Source: Hoplostethus atlanticus (taxonomy: Eukaryota; Chordata; Actinopteri; Trachichthyiformes; Trachichthyidae). Taken from it: 64,000 nucleotides of DNA. Below, in pieces: positions 45,805 through 57,300 of the stretch. Below the pieces are notes generated by a model. That model saw nothing but the letters and a program-made list of their open reading frames with translations. It ran no database searches and was not told the DNA's origin. The stretch spans positions 4,867,501 through 4,931,500 of the forward strand of contig JAXDDX010000018.1 in the NCBI GenBank assembly GCA_034670405.1, read 5' to 3'. Position numbers and translations under genes: made by a program. Positions within the stretch are counted from its first letter, which is position 1, and the number at the start of each line of letters is the position of its first letter.

Positions 45805-45810
45805 ATTTAT
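45805..45810 (-). terminator. sat1: Candidate sat1 poly(A) signal
   Basis: TTTATT on the plus strand, AATAAA on the minus, about 75 bp after the stop. A second AATAAA overlaps the stop codon itself (45882-45887). Confidence 0.45.
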
Positions 45811-45882
45811 TGAAACTGGCAAATCATTGACAAAAAAAAAATGCAAACATTGCTATCAGTAATCAGTACAAGTCAACCTGCT

Positions 45883-47036
45883 TTATTTGGATGTCATTTT
45901 CAGCAGGTCGTCCTTATCAATTGCAAAAAGACGCCAGCCTTCCTCAAAGGACAGATCAGATGCTCCCCTGCGCTTGTAGAACTCGATAGACGTCTTGTTG
46001 TTTTCTGCTACAATGAAGTGCATGCTACTGCAGCGGGTTTTCACTGCTGTCTGAGGGGGAGCAGATAATAAAAAACATTAGGAAACACTAGAAGCACCAA
46101 ATGGAGTACAGAATAAGTCAAAATAATAAACCTATCACCAAAAGAAGAGCCAATATATAGGCCTCTGTACCTCACTCAGGACCTTCAGGATGCGTGAACC
46201 AATGCCGAGACCTGGTAAGAGGACAACAGGTTAAATACACACAATGTGACTACAACATTTTTTTTTTTTTTAAATAACTTCAACAGTGCCTTTGCAGAAC
46301 TGATTAACTTTTACTACCATCATATAATTTGACATGGCAACAGCCTTACCCCTGTACTCCTTCATGACGTAAAAGTCCTCTAAGTAGAGCAGCTTTCCAA
46401 TCCAAGGGTCATACGTGAAGTAGTACATGGCAAAGCCAATCACAGTGTAGCCTAAAAAAAAAATCAACCTTTCATTTTGAATTCAAAGGGTAAAGTGGTT
46501 TCTTCTAAAAGCTTATGGTTTGACTTTCACACTGTAGAATGTTAGTGAATCTGTGGCTAAAGCGCTTTCTTTACCCTCTGAGTTCTGGTGATCTTTAGGA
46601 ACTTCAGCAACAAAACAGTGGTAGAATGGGTGATCACCAAAACCGTCTTCAAGTAGATCTAGGAGTGGGCAATAGCAATATACAAATACAGGAAAATATA
46701 ATCTAAACATAGGCAAATATATATATAAACTAGAAACATTGATAAATATAATGTAGGTTAAAACAAAGCACCTTTCTCAGTCAATACAACCTGCTGCTCC
46801 ATCTCTTCAAATTTAGCAAGTTCCTAAAAGGTGAAAAGAAACAAATAAACCAAGTGAGTTACACCCACAGCTGAAGAATTCAACGAATAAGCATAGTTAG
46901 TTGACTGACCACCAAAAAGGCCAAATGTCCTCTTGGTCGACAAAACGTTACACCATGCCAAAAAGCTTACCTTTATGAGTCGCAAGATATCTGACACATC
47001 CTTGGATTCGGCTTTCCGTAATATGAAGCTGGCCAT
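45883..47036 (-). CDS. sat1: Diamine (spermidine/spermine) N1-acetyltransferase 1
   Basis: Cytosolic GNAT enzyme that acetylates spermidine and spermine with acetyl-CoA, the rate-limiting step of polyamine back-conversion. Six exons: 47036-46971, 46823-46772, 46658-46575, 46451-46350, 46211-46171, 46050-45883; 513 nt, 170 residues (human 171). It begins [20 protein letters not shown]. The acetyl-CoA loop reads YRGLGIGS; the family block [20 protein letters not shown] is present. Tyr140 in EFYKRRGA has the same number as the human catalytic tyrosine. All five introns are only 113-147 bp, so no cassette exon fits. The stop codon lies inside CAAATAAAG, an AATAAA. The teleost paralogue (sat1a or sat1b) is undecided. 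Confidence 0.96.
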
Positions 47037-48317
47037 TTTCTCTTTTTGCTCTTTTTTCCTTTTCTCACTAGTCCTCTGAATGTAAAAATAAGCAAAATCT
47101 GTTTCTTCATCCGCTCCCCAGGAGTTTACCCCCCCGACAGTATATTAAGAATACCAGCTTATGCCGGATTACATTACACAAAGTGTAGTAGCTGCATTAG
47201 GAGCTCCTCTCCTCTTTATGTGTTCTCATGAGGAAGTAATTGTGATCCAAATTTGGTCATCCTGTTTTTTCCCTGTAGCTCCTTATCTTTATGTTAGCCA
47301 CAGAATGCTGTTCAAAAGTTAAACATTCACTAGGCCCAGTGTAGATGTAAAACCATGTAGTCTCAGTAAAGAACTCAGTAAAGAATAACCTACAGTATAA
47401 ATGGAAAAAGTGTAAAATCTGTGTTTTTTACAGAAATAGAAGATTCACATGAAGTGTGACCTTGTACTGTGACATTGTAAATATTGTGTTGGTTTATTGT
47501 AAATAGTGTGAACCTGTTATTTTGCACATTTCTGCTGAGCATTGCCACTTTGCATTTCACTGCACACCTCGTGTGTGTATGTGACAATTAAACTTCTTGA
47601 ATCTTGAATCTTGAAGTTGGTTGGTCTTCAGTTTGTCACTTTTGCTTCTGCTCTGCAAACACACACGTCATGCGTTTTTATGATTGTAATTTTCTTCTTT
47701 TTATTGATAGCCACTTTATGTAATGGCTAGTTATATGGTCAGTTTTCTGCTGACATCTCACTTTCACTAAAACATTTAACTATGTAACCCTTTCATCCAT
47801 CCATCCACTCCACAAATGCTTTGAATGCTGTGTCCATTTCCCTGCCATACGAAAAGTGAAAAGTTCCAGTAATCAATCCAACTACCTCCATGCCATTACA
47901 GCAAGCCCTGAGAAACAGAGATCCTCAGCTTTGATGGTAGGCAGGGTAGTGCCTTTTTATGGATGCATTTGAGATTTTGTACGGATTCCCTATCTGAACT
48001 CAAGAGTCATAAGCTTCTCACAATATCTCACCCCTGCACTCCTAACCCTTGCAAGATAAAACAGAGTTGTTGTCCCTTTACAAGAGAGCAGGCCAATCTT
48101 GTAATGACTTTTTTTTGACCAACATGTTTCTCTAAGGGTCTAAAAATACACAAATGATACCTCCAAGAATATTGCACTCAAAACACCCCCAACTATTTTT
48201 TCTTCTTTCTTTGTGTAAAAGTTAGTGAAGAGTGGCTTACTCAACCTGCACTGAAATGACCATTTCATGTGAACTGGTAAATTCCCAAGGACCAGACAGA
48301 CATCTTAAGAAAACATT
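47037..48317. other. Intergenic, sat1 promoter to prdx4 3' end
   Basis: It includes the sat1 upstream region (47037-47300), in which no TATA box with good spacing and no exact polyamine response element was identified. The retroposon end at 47400-47622 is listed separately. Nothing else recognised. Confidence 0.45.
47400..47622 (+). repeat. Retroposon 3' end with TTGAATC tail
   Basis: A segment rich in TTGCA/TTTGCAC words ends GACAATTAAACTTCTTGAAT with three TCTTGAA-type tandem units, a tail typical of fish LINE or LINE-dependent elements. The short fragment at 40424-40470 matches the tail. Confidence 0.5.
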
Positions 48318-48323
48318 TTTATT
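48318..48323 (-). terminator. prdx4: prdx4 poly(A) signal
   Basis: TTTATT on plus (AATAAA on minus) lies 30 bp after the prdx4 stop codon, giving a very short 3' UTR. Confidence 0.6.
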
Positions 48324-48352
48324 TGAGCTTTGAGGAAGTGCTGGCTTTCAGT

Positions 48353-51300
48353 TCAGAGTTCAGAGTTCAGTTTATCAAAATACTTCAGCTTTCCTGAAGG
48401 ATCTGGAATAATCTGTAGGAAATAATTTGTTGCATTAGTACACAAGATATATTTTGTCCTGAAATAAATGCACATGTACAGCACTAACATGATAATAGTT
48501 GATAACACGTGAACTAGAATGTGTTATTGACCACTGATACTCACTGTGTCACTGCCTGGTTTCCATCCTGCTGGACAAACTGTAAAAACATCATTCCAGT
48601 CAATACCTTGACAAAAACAGCTCAAAGCACCACTGAAAACCAGTTATACACTATATTACTGAATTACTCTGTCATAACAATGGAACAAAAGTAATGCAGA
48701 AATTTCATTGGTAATTGAACTGGTAATTAATATTTAACTTTTCAACCACGGGTCATGTGGTAGGTAGCAAGTGTACAGGCTACTTTAGAACAGTTAATAA
48801 TTTATGTATTTGAGGCTATTCGTCAACATGTTTTGTTAGGAGCAGAGTGTGCATTCATCATGAGTCAGTCCCCCCAGGATTTCGGGGAGTTGTTTTCTGA
48901 TTATTGCAGCCCAAAATGAAAAAATAATCTAAAATTGCATTAATCGTGTTATCTTGTGGTAAAACAACAGGAATTTATGAAAATTGCGAGCCCCTCATCC
49001 TCCCCAAAACATTGTAAACTGCCCACTCTGCTTTTTAAGTTTTTTTTGTTTTTTTTTAAGTAGTAGAGTAATCGTCACACATTAACACCTCCTGGGGCCG
49101 CCGGCTGAAAACTAGTTTTACTACACATGATCTCTGTCTAGTGCCTTTCTTTGTCTTTCATTCCTTTTTAATCCTAGTTTTCTTCACATTATTTTTGTTT
49201 GTTTGTTTTCCCTTTAGGCTGCAATGCAGCATATCTACAGTTTGCCATTGTAGCACCTGTAAAAAGATATTTTTTTGAATACCTGCCCAATCCCTTCAAT
49301 GTTTTGTTTAATAATATACTGTGGCATGTAGTTATTTGGTCAGTTCCAGGTTTATTGCACCTGCCAGTAGGTGGTGGAGTGAGCGGTTTGTAGTTCATTT
49401 TACTGGAAGACATAGAAGGCGAGTGGGAGTGGTTGGTCTGTGCCGATAGTGGGGGAATGGTGTGTGTCCGGTGCTACCTTATAGTCAACTTGCATGCTTT
49501 ACAAAATATTGCCGCAAAGTAATAAAATTAATGTTTTCTACACGACTAATGCAGTCGCTGTGTAAATGGTGTAAGACCATCACATCATTAGTTGACCCGT
49601 CACGTTCCCGTCCCGCTCTAATCTGTCTGGTCTCTCAGTGCTGCCAGTTTGACACAGAGAAAAGGAGAGAGAGGTCCGGAGCGGAGAACGCACATCTAAC
49701 TAGTCACCGGCCTGTTAGCAGCAAATCAACTTGAACAGTTTATAAAATGATTAGGCTACACCGCGGCACGGCGCGGCCCGTCCAACCGGCCCAAAGACCC
49801 ACCAGGATTCGTCCCGATTGGCCACTCCGGCATTGTCCTCGTGTGTAACCATATCAAAGGCTCAGGATAACAAGAAAGCAAATGGTGCAAATTCCATATT
49901 TAAATAAAAAAACAACCTCCCGAACATGTAGGAGTGTTGATGTAACATGTAGGAGTGTTAATGTGGAAGCATTGTGTCAATTTGACCGTTTTATGTGGGA
50001 ATATTGCAAAATTGCAAGCTCTTGCAAGTATTGCGGCAGTTGGTTGAACTCTTGCGATCGCAAGATTGCAACATCCTGGAGGGACTGATGAATGAGATTC
50101 ATGTACCTTCGCCATGTTTGTCAGTGTACTGAAAGGCCTGGACCAGCCGAAGGGTCTCGTCCACGGAACGTCCCACTGGCAGGTCGTTCATGGTGATCTG
50201 CCTCAGGACACCTTTGTTATCAATGATGAAAAGCCCCCTGAGAGAGACAAGGACATGTGTGACTCAAGACAGAGTAACTTATAAAGTTTTCACAGTTGGA
50301 AAAAATTTAGTGGGGCACCTTTTAAAATAAAGGTAATAAAAGCACCAAATTTGATTTGCAGGTAGTTTAGGAAGCTACAGATATTGATGCCAGACAAACT
50401 TCTGACTGTAGTCAAGGACTTGTTTTTTTGTCAATTTTGGACATATCCCAGCTGTACTAAAGCAGGGGTACATCTAAGATTATATGGACCAAAAGAGGAG
50501 GAGAGATATTGAAAAGATCCCCACTCAACTATAGTTCACACCTTTTCTTATAACTGATCAGCTCTTATTCTCTCCTATGGCAACGCAATGGTCACCTCCT
50601 TATTATGTTAGCTGGATAGCACATGGGGTGGCATGATGGTCTTATGACTCTTTCATTATATTAAGTTAATGACCTACAACACTTTGACAATGGCCACGAA
50701 TGGATGCTGTACCTAAGTGTGTGTCCCTGGTCCTCCAGGAAGACTCCATAGTCTTTGGAAATCTGGTGCGTGAGGTCAGATAACAGTGGGATTTTCATTG
50801 GCCCAAGTCCACCCTGCTTCCTGGGAGTATTGATCCTGTTAAGAACAAAATATAGAAGAAAATCAGACCTGTGTGTTTGTGTGTGTTTGCAATTCTTCAA
50901 ATTGATTCATTCGTCGATGTTTAAAGGATTCCTTGGACCAACTGCGCATTTCAGGTCTCGCCATAGGTTCTCAGGACTCATCTCTGGCCACTCCACAACA
51001 GTCCAACGTTTTCCCTTGAACCATTTGGGTCATGATCCTGCTGGAGGCCCCCGACCTTCAATTGACACCCAGTTTTCTGACAATGGAAAATTTGATTTCT
51101 TGATGCCCTGAATGTGTTCAAGTCCTCCCCACAGCATTATGGACTCCACCGTATTTGACTGTAGGTAGGGGGTTATTTTCTTTAAAAGCTTTGTTTCGTC
51201 GTCAGCTGTAAACTAAGTGCTGATCTCCATTGCAAAAGAGCTCAATTTGGTTTCATCTATCCACAGAACACTTTCCCAGAAGGATTTAGGTTTGTCCAGG

Positions 51301-52903
51301 TGGGTCTTGGCAAAGAGCAATCAGGTCAGTGGGTCTTCTGTGGCCTCCGACCGTAAAGCCCGTCTTGGTTCGGCGTATAGTACGGGCTGAAACCCATTAC
51401 CCGGTCCCTTCAATGACATCTGAGATCAATTTTCCTCTAACCACCATGTCCTAGGAGCATTTTCACAGACGACCAGGGAAGCAGAACAGACTTTTTATCA
51501 CTTTAAAATCGATAACTGATTCATTTATACCATGTGGGCAGCTGCAACCTGTCACCGGTGAGTTGAAATACACCGAAATTTCCTCCAACAACATTGATTC
51601 TAAAGGCTGCAAATAATCACAGCCATAGCCACTTTTCAATTAGTAGTTTCTATTATTTGAGAGGAAACCCCTTATGCATAAAAGTGTCGAAGTTTGATTG
51701 CATTTAGTGGGTCTTAGAGGGACAGAATGCTTACCAGGCCAAGTGGGTGAACTGGGAGTCAACAGAGCAGGCAACCACCTCTGCATTGATGGCACGAAAC
51801 TCATGCACACGGTCGCTGAATGCAATGATCTCGGTGGGGCAGACAAATGTGCTGCAAAAAGTTACATAAATGTACATAAAAACACCCTATACTACAGAAA
51901 TCTAATAAACAGAACTCAAATGAAAATATTACGTATGTCGGTCTCAAGTAGTACTCACAAATCCAGGGGGTAGAAGAAGAAAACGAGATATTTGCCTCTG
52001 TAGTCAGACAGTTTCAACTCCTTGAATTCACCGTTAATGACAGCTGTTCCCTCCCAATGTGGTGCAGGCTTAGAAACTTCCAGGAGAAAAAAATACATGG
52101 ATTGATCAAACCATAATTATCCCGTGGAAAACCCATGACATGCCCCGTTTGTGCAAATGGTCAGATGCCATATGTTTTTGTAAAAATGTGCGGTAAACAG
52201 CAGATATTATGATGGTGCTTCATCACTTCCTCTCTGACGCCAGTTTACCTCTCCACCCACTCCTGGTTAGAGGAATACTAAGACATCTAATATCTTCGTA
52301 TGTTATTCTGTCTGTGGTCAGCCCTGGCACTGTGTCACGCTGCCCAGATTCAGTCAAAATCTCCGGAGGGGCGGAGGGCGGAGGAACACAACTCACTGAA
52401 TTTCATAGAATGACGTGTCCTACGAAAGTCACCTGTTTAAAAGTTAGGCCTACTCTACGCGGCGATAAAAACACACATTGCCATAAACCAAAAGTCCTAA
52501 CTTACCCCATCAAATGATAACACACAATTCAGGCATTTTTGCTGCTTGTGGTCTTTGTTCTGCCTGCATGGGCAGCAAGCCCTGGCTACACTGGTTCCTG
52601 CGTTGTCAGTGAGGAACATTATCGTGCACTTCGCTGTTACGGCTAGTTCGCAACCCGTGGACAATGCAAAATGTTATGTCTCAGGAACTCACTTTTTGCT
52701 TTGCTAAGGTGCAGGGAATGCTCAGACACGGGCACACGGAAAGCCTCCCCAGGATAGACGTGTCCGCCCGCGTAGTTGTGGCACTCTTGGGAGCTCTTTG
52801 CATTTGCGCTTTCCTCTGCAGTTGTGGATTTGGTCATAAGGAGAAAAGAGAAAAGCGCACGTAAAATCCCCTTCATTATATTCGTGTGGTACAATACTTC
52901 CAT
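48353..52903 (-). CDS. prdx4: Peroxiredoxin-4, ER 2-Cys peroxidase
   Basis: Secretory-pathway typical 2-Cys peroxiredoxin; reduces hydrogen peroxide and feeds oxidising equivalents to PDI. Seven exons: 52903-52693, 52076-51959, 51851-51735, 50835-50713, 50237-50107, 48579-48545, 48412-48353; 795 nt, 264 residues (human 271). A hydrophobic signal stretch lies near 12-24 ([11 protein letters not shown]). Cys41 in QECHNY corresponds to the PRDX4-specific N-terminal cysteine. The peroxidatic site is FVCPTE (Cys114), the resolving one VCPAGW (Cys235). The GGLGP and YF motifs of hyperoxidation-sensitive enzymes are present ([16 protein letters not shown]). ATGG at 52903 with A at -3 is the start; a GTG 24 nt upstream is in frame but not preferred. 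The C terminus is KLNSEL, three residues longer than human KLN. Confidence 0.96.
50930..51480 (-). mobile_element. Degenerate Tc1/mariner-like transposon in prdx4 intron 3
   Basis: Read on the minus strand, frameshifted words of a Tc1-type transposase appear: [16 protein letters not shown] and a [14 protein letters not shown] block, in that order. Stops and shifts occur between them. It lies between prdx4 exons 3 and 4. No intact terminal repeats were located. Confidence 0.65.
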
Positions 52904-53187
52904 TTCTGCCGTCCGTTTAGGAGCCACTAGCCAGCAATGCGCCTCAATCCTAGCAGGAACTGTGTAGCCTCATCCGGTCCTACATTTCAAAATAAAAGCA
53001 CGACAACGGTAAGAACATTAAACAGTTCAAGATTTTTTTTAAATTCAAAGTCACATTGACATCAGGGCACTGTCTTGTGTGTTGATACCTTTGCATTTCC
53101 TATATACACTCTTCAATTCAGGTAGCCTGAAAAGCCTGTGTACCTTAACTTCCCTCTTAACAGTGAGGTATTCATCCTCATTCATCC

Positions 53188-53484
53188 TCATTCAGCCGCA
53201 GTGCGTAGAGGTATGGCCTCCAGAAAGCAGGTGGTGTAATCCATTAGGATGAGGATGAACCCATGCCCATGACTTGACTTTGGCAGGGGGCCCACAATGT
53301 CCATCGCTATCCTGCTGAATGGGGTTTCGATGATGGGTGGTGGTAGTGACCTTGGGGGCAGTCTTCTGGCAGCCGGGGCAGTGGCAACAATACTTTGCAC
53401 TGCTCTCTTCACCCCAGGCCAGGAGAACTGAGTTAGTGTGCGGTTGGAGGTTTTCTCCACCCCCAACAGTTGTGTTATTGTCAA
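53188..53484 (-). mobile_element. Ty3/Gypsy integrase remnant
   Basis: An open minus-strand frame of 98 codons contains LGVEKTSNRTLTQFSWPGVK and then ETPFSRIAMDIVGPLPKS and DYTTCFLEAIPLR. These match the zinc-binding stub and the start of the catalytic core of Ty3/Gypsy integrases. The expected CxxC is lost and the frame ends after the first core block: a truncated, dead fragment. Confidence 0.85.
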
Positions 53485-53562
53485 TTTAACTATAGTGGAT
53501 TTTTTTTACTTAATGTAAATAGCCTTAACCAGAACTAGCTAATTTGCTAGTTAGAGCTTCAA

Positions 53563-53818
53563 ATAATATCAGTGTAGCAGACTCTACCCCCGGGGCCATG
53601 ACAGACAGAGACACAGGCAGGAGTAGAGAGTCCATGGGCCCACAGGCTGCTTTATTTACATCACAGCATATAAAAACTCGCTGATCTTGACCGCCGCTCT
53701 CCAGTGTCCTCTCCCTCAGCCGGTGCACCTCATCTCCGTCCCACCAGGTCAGCCATGGACACCAAAGCTGCCAGTCTCCCGGACGCATACCAGCTCCAAC
53801 CCGACTGACCAGGCAAGG
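53563..53818 (-). mobile_element. Possible LTR of the same Gypsy element
   Basis: On the minus strand this GC-richer block has an AATAAAG signal about midway, followed by about 90 bp ending GAGTCTGCTACA, as in an R-U5 end. It lies next to the integrase remnant and ends close to the pdha1-derived segment. The 5' terminus and target-site duplication were not found. Confidence 0.4.
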
Positions 53819-53830
53819 TATTAATACACT

Positions 53831-54166
53831 TTAGCTAATAGACTCCAGCTTGGCCCAAAGGTTTGTGCCCCGCACCTCCAGGGGTGGGTTGTTAGAGAAC
53901 AAATGATTGCACAGATCCTCCAATGGGGGTTCAGGGTCTGTAGTGGCAAACTGTGCAGCATCTTCAATCTCTTTCCTCACCTCCACATCTATCTCCTACA
54001 GACAGGACACAGATAAAGTTCAACTTAAAAGTTAAAGTGCGTACATATCGGTTTGATTAAAACAAAACAAAACAACAACAGAGTACTTGAAGCTTACCTT
54101 TACTTCAAAGGTGGCCTGAGAAGTGAAGTCAGCATATGTGCGTGTTGACATGACCACTGCACTCCA
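53831..54166 (-). pseudogene. Partial pdha1 duplicate: exon 2 joined to exon 11
   Basis: Exon 2-like sequence at 54166-54098 (69 nt, 23 codons) and exon 11-like at 53995-53831 (165 nt, 54 codons plus stop) match pdha1 63416-63348 and 59352-59188. Both have the same lengths as the parent exons, no stops, intact splice sites (donor GTAAGC, acceptor CTGTAG) and phase 0 at the shared junction. The intron between them is 102 bp and fuses the parental intron 2 start with the intron 10 end, so exons 3-10 are missing. Exon 11 is 46/54 identical in protein, exon 2 16/23. Upstream homology to parental intron 1 continues to about 54345. No exon 1 was identified. It cannot be an active E1 alpha subunit because cofactor and catalytic parts are absent. 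Relic or microprotein. Confidence 0.88.
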
Positions 54167-54338
54167 CTGCAATAGGAGAAAAGGAGAAAAGGAAGAGATT
54201 AACAAAAAAGCAAATGTACATAAGGTAAAGGTTCTGCAAAATTCACTACTATTTTGTGATACATGGAGTTTGAGAAGCCAGCAGAGGCAGAAAAAAACAC
54301 ATAATTGGACATACCCAGGAAGAAAGATGTTGAGAAAA

Positions 54339-54396
54339 TATACCTAAAAAAATATACCTAAAAAATATACCTAAAAAATATACCTAAAAAAACAAA
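54339..54396. repeat. Tandem repeat of a 14-15 bp unit
   Basis: About four copies of AATATACCTAAAAA lie just where similarity to pdha1 intron 1 ends, so the array coincides with a duplication breakpoint. Confidence 0.8.
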
Positions 54397-54399
54397 CAC

Positions 54400-57300
54400 A
54401 ACATTTTGACTAATTGTTGTGCCAAGCGCATGTGGACCAAATTTGAAGAAATTCCATTTACCAGATTAGTAGATACTAATTATTGTCTTTTGTTGCGCCC
54501 CCTATAGGATGATTTCAGAATGCTATTGCAGACACGCTTGGTGACCTCTGCTGAACATTTGTATTAATTAATACACATCTAGATTTCTTCTGCTCGTTTG
54601 CCCCGTCAACTCGGTCTTCCCAGGGGACCGTAAGCTCAATAAAATAAACTAACTTCTAACTAAAGTCTATCTTCATTTTCCAGTCTCCACCCACTCCTAG
54701 CTGTCCTGGATCAAACCCAATCTTCATCCATATTAGTACTAATGCTGATTTACTGACATTAAAGGTGCAATTAGCGATACTTTTGGTGTTTGTTGACATT
54801 GATAATACATTTTAAAACCATGCTATCTGAGGACACAGCTGAGGCCTAGTGTATAATAGTGTAAAATGGTAGGAATTGTCATTCAGATGTGATTCATCAT
54901 TCATGCAACTCACAACTAGACTGGAATGTACATGTACATTGTTCAAAGTTTTCAATACAGTAAAGGATTACAATAAAATACTGTTATGAACTTTTATTGT
55001 ACCAAAGTGGCAAATGAATAATACATAATAGTAAATAAAAAGTAGTAAAATGCTAATCAAATAATGAAGTCCTGAGGTTTTGGTGTTCTGCTAATAGGGA
55101 TAGAAGGATTTAGGTTCCTCTGCAGCCCAGATAAGCAACAGATAAAAACTGCCTTTATGCCCTTTGTCCCTTGCTGACCACCTAGGCTGGTAGGTGTGGG
55201 CAAGGGGAGGTGGAAGGGGTGTGTTCAAAGCCTCAACTTTGACACAGTAGCCCCCTTTAGTGGCAATACAAATCGGTTATTGCACCTTTAAATTTAAAAT
55301 TTTAGTTTTAAACAACTGTTCATGAACATTCAAACAAGACCATCCCCTAAACGTGATTGAGGTCAGTAACTGTTTTATTACAATTACAGGACATTTAGTA
55401 AACATTAACAACAGTCAAATTTTAATGGAAAAACAAAAACAACAAGAAACCTAGCAGTAAAATGTCGATTTGCCATCACAATGAAACTATGCAAACATAA
55501 AAGAAAATGTATGGATGCACTTTAACTCAGGTTCATTCCTGCTGTTTTTTTTAACCATTTTTATCATGGTATCGCCCTGTATTCTACAGGCAATCAAGGC
55601 ACGCAATTTGAACCAAACTATGTGTACTACGTACTGGCTTTTGACAGGATGAGCATGAACCTGTTGCCTTCCAGTCAATGTTGCGGTTGCCCAGGCAACA
55701 CCTTTTCCGTGGAATGTGGAATCCCCACAGCACAGGAACTTGGCTTTACGGCAGCTCAGACAGTAGTCTGGATTTGGATTCAAAAATCACTCTTAAAGGG
55801 GAATTCCGGTATTTTTAAACCTGGGCTCTATTTGTATTTGTACAATTCCAAACAGAGGTCAGACTTTTCAAAACAATTTGATGTACTTGACCTTCAAAGT
55901 AAAAGTTGAGAAGTCAGGAAAGTCGAGACCACCTTGTTCATATGAATGTAGATATTTTTTATTCTTATATGTCTTAATGTAGAAGTGGAGTCCAGAGAGG
56001 GCTACCAAGGCTGGAGAGGGCAAAGTGCTGTCAAAGAGAACTGGTAAAGTCGCCCATGAGAAGACAACAACGGTCAATCCTCATGTCTCAGCTCTACTGA
56101 AGAAACTGATGGGACTTTGAGTGGGACTTCATATAAGCCAATGGACTCACTCACTGACTCACTCACACACCTTTATCACTACACCAGCTTGTCTGTCATT
56201 CTCTCCCCATCTCTACAGCTCCCCAGTGATCAGTGTTATACTGTAAAAGTAAAAAACGAGTTGTATGCTGTAGCAAAAACATACAGTAGCAAACTGAAGA
56301 TTTCAGCAACAGTAAGACAGTTATTTTTACACTTAGTACTTAGCACTCAGTACAGTGACTTGCTGGCAAACCTGCTGCCAGCTTTTTACTGTTTTTGACA
56401 GGAAAATATTTTACAGTGCAAGTGGTACCGCAGATACCGGCCTCCCTCCGTCCAACAGCACGCTTCTTTGGGTTTTCGTGAACTGAATAACAATTGAATT
56501 TAATATCTCTCTGGAAGACCTTTCGACTCATAATTAATTGTAACGGTTGTTCACTGCAATAATTGTAACTAAGACTGTTTCCGACACCAACTAGAAAAAG
56601 AAAAAATCAATTAGCTAAACCACAAAGGATTATTGAGTACATTTGTTCCTAGTGTTCATGCCATGGGAAATATAGAAGTAGATTTGCGATAAGAATCGTG
56701 ATACTGTACATGCTTGCTCATTATGTACACTGCACCACACGCCTTTTTCCCCCTCATCTGCTTGTGTGAGACAAACATCACCTGTTGCACAGATGACGGC
56801 AGTTTGACAAAAAAATATCTATGAATAAGCTGATGGTTGCACAATTGTGGGTGCAATCGGGAATCGGTGGAAACAGTGGACTGTCCTAGAAACAAACAGG
56901 ACACTGTTCGGCTTGGAAAACCCAGCAGCGTTGCAGTTGACACACTCAAACCAGTGTGCCTTGCCCCATCATACCCTGTACAAAGGCATCTTTTTTTCTT
57001 GCCTGTTCTCCCACATTCACAACCCATGTCTCAGTTGTCTTAAGCCTTAAAAATCCTTCCTGGATCCTAACCTGTCTCCTACCGTGAAATCAGTTCAGAT
57101 CATAGCTTTTACCTGGATTCACCTGGTCAGTCTATTTCAAGGAAAGAGCCAGCGTCCCCAATGTTTTGTACACTCTGTGTATATTGGGACTGTTCAAGAA
57201 TAAAATGCAATGGTATGAACATTAATTGCACATTAAAAAAACACTTAAGAACTTGTACTGGATGTATTGATCTCTGTATTACCACAAGTACAATGGCTAT

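Noticed and set aside
44988..45846. 139- and 151-codon frames upstream of and antisense to the sat1 3' end
   Set aside because: No recognisable similarity, AT-rich composition, and no splice sites or start context that support them.
52904..52927. Longer prdx4 start at an upstream in-frame codon
   Set aside because: The codon is GTG. The ATG at 52903 has A at -3 and G at +4.
55487..55783. 98-codon minus-strand frame with several cysteines
   Set aside because: The Cys spacing fits no zinc-binding family I know, and no flanking splice sites or repeats support it.
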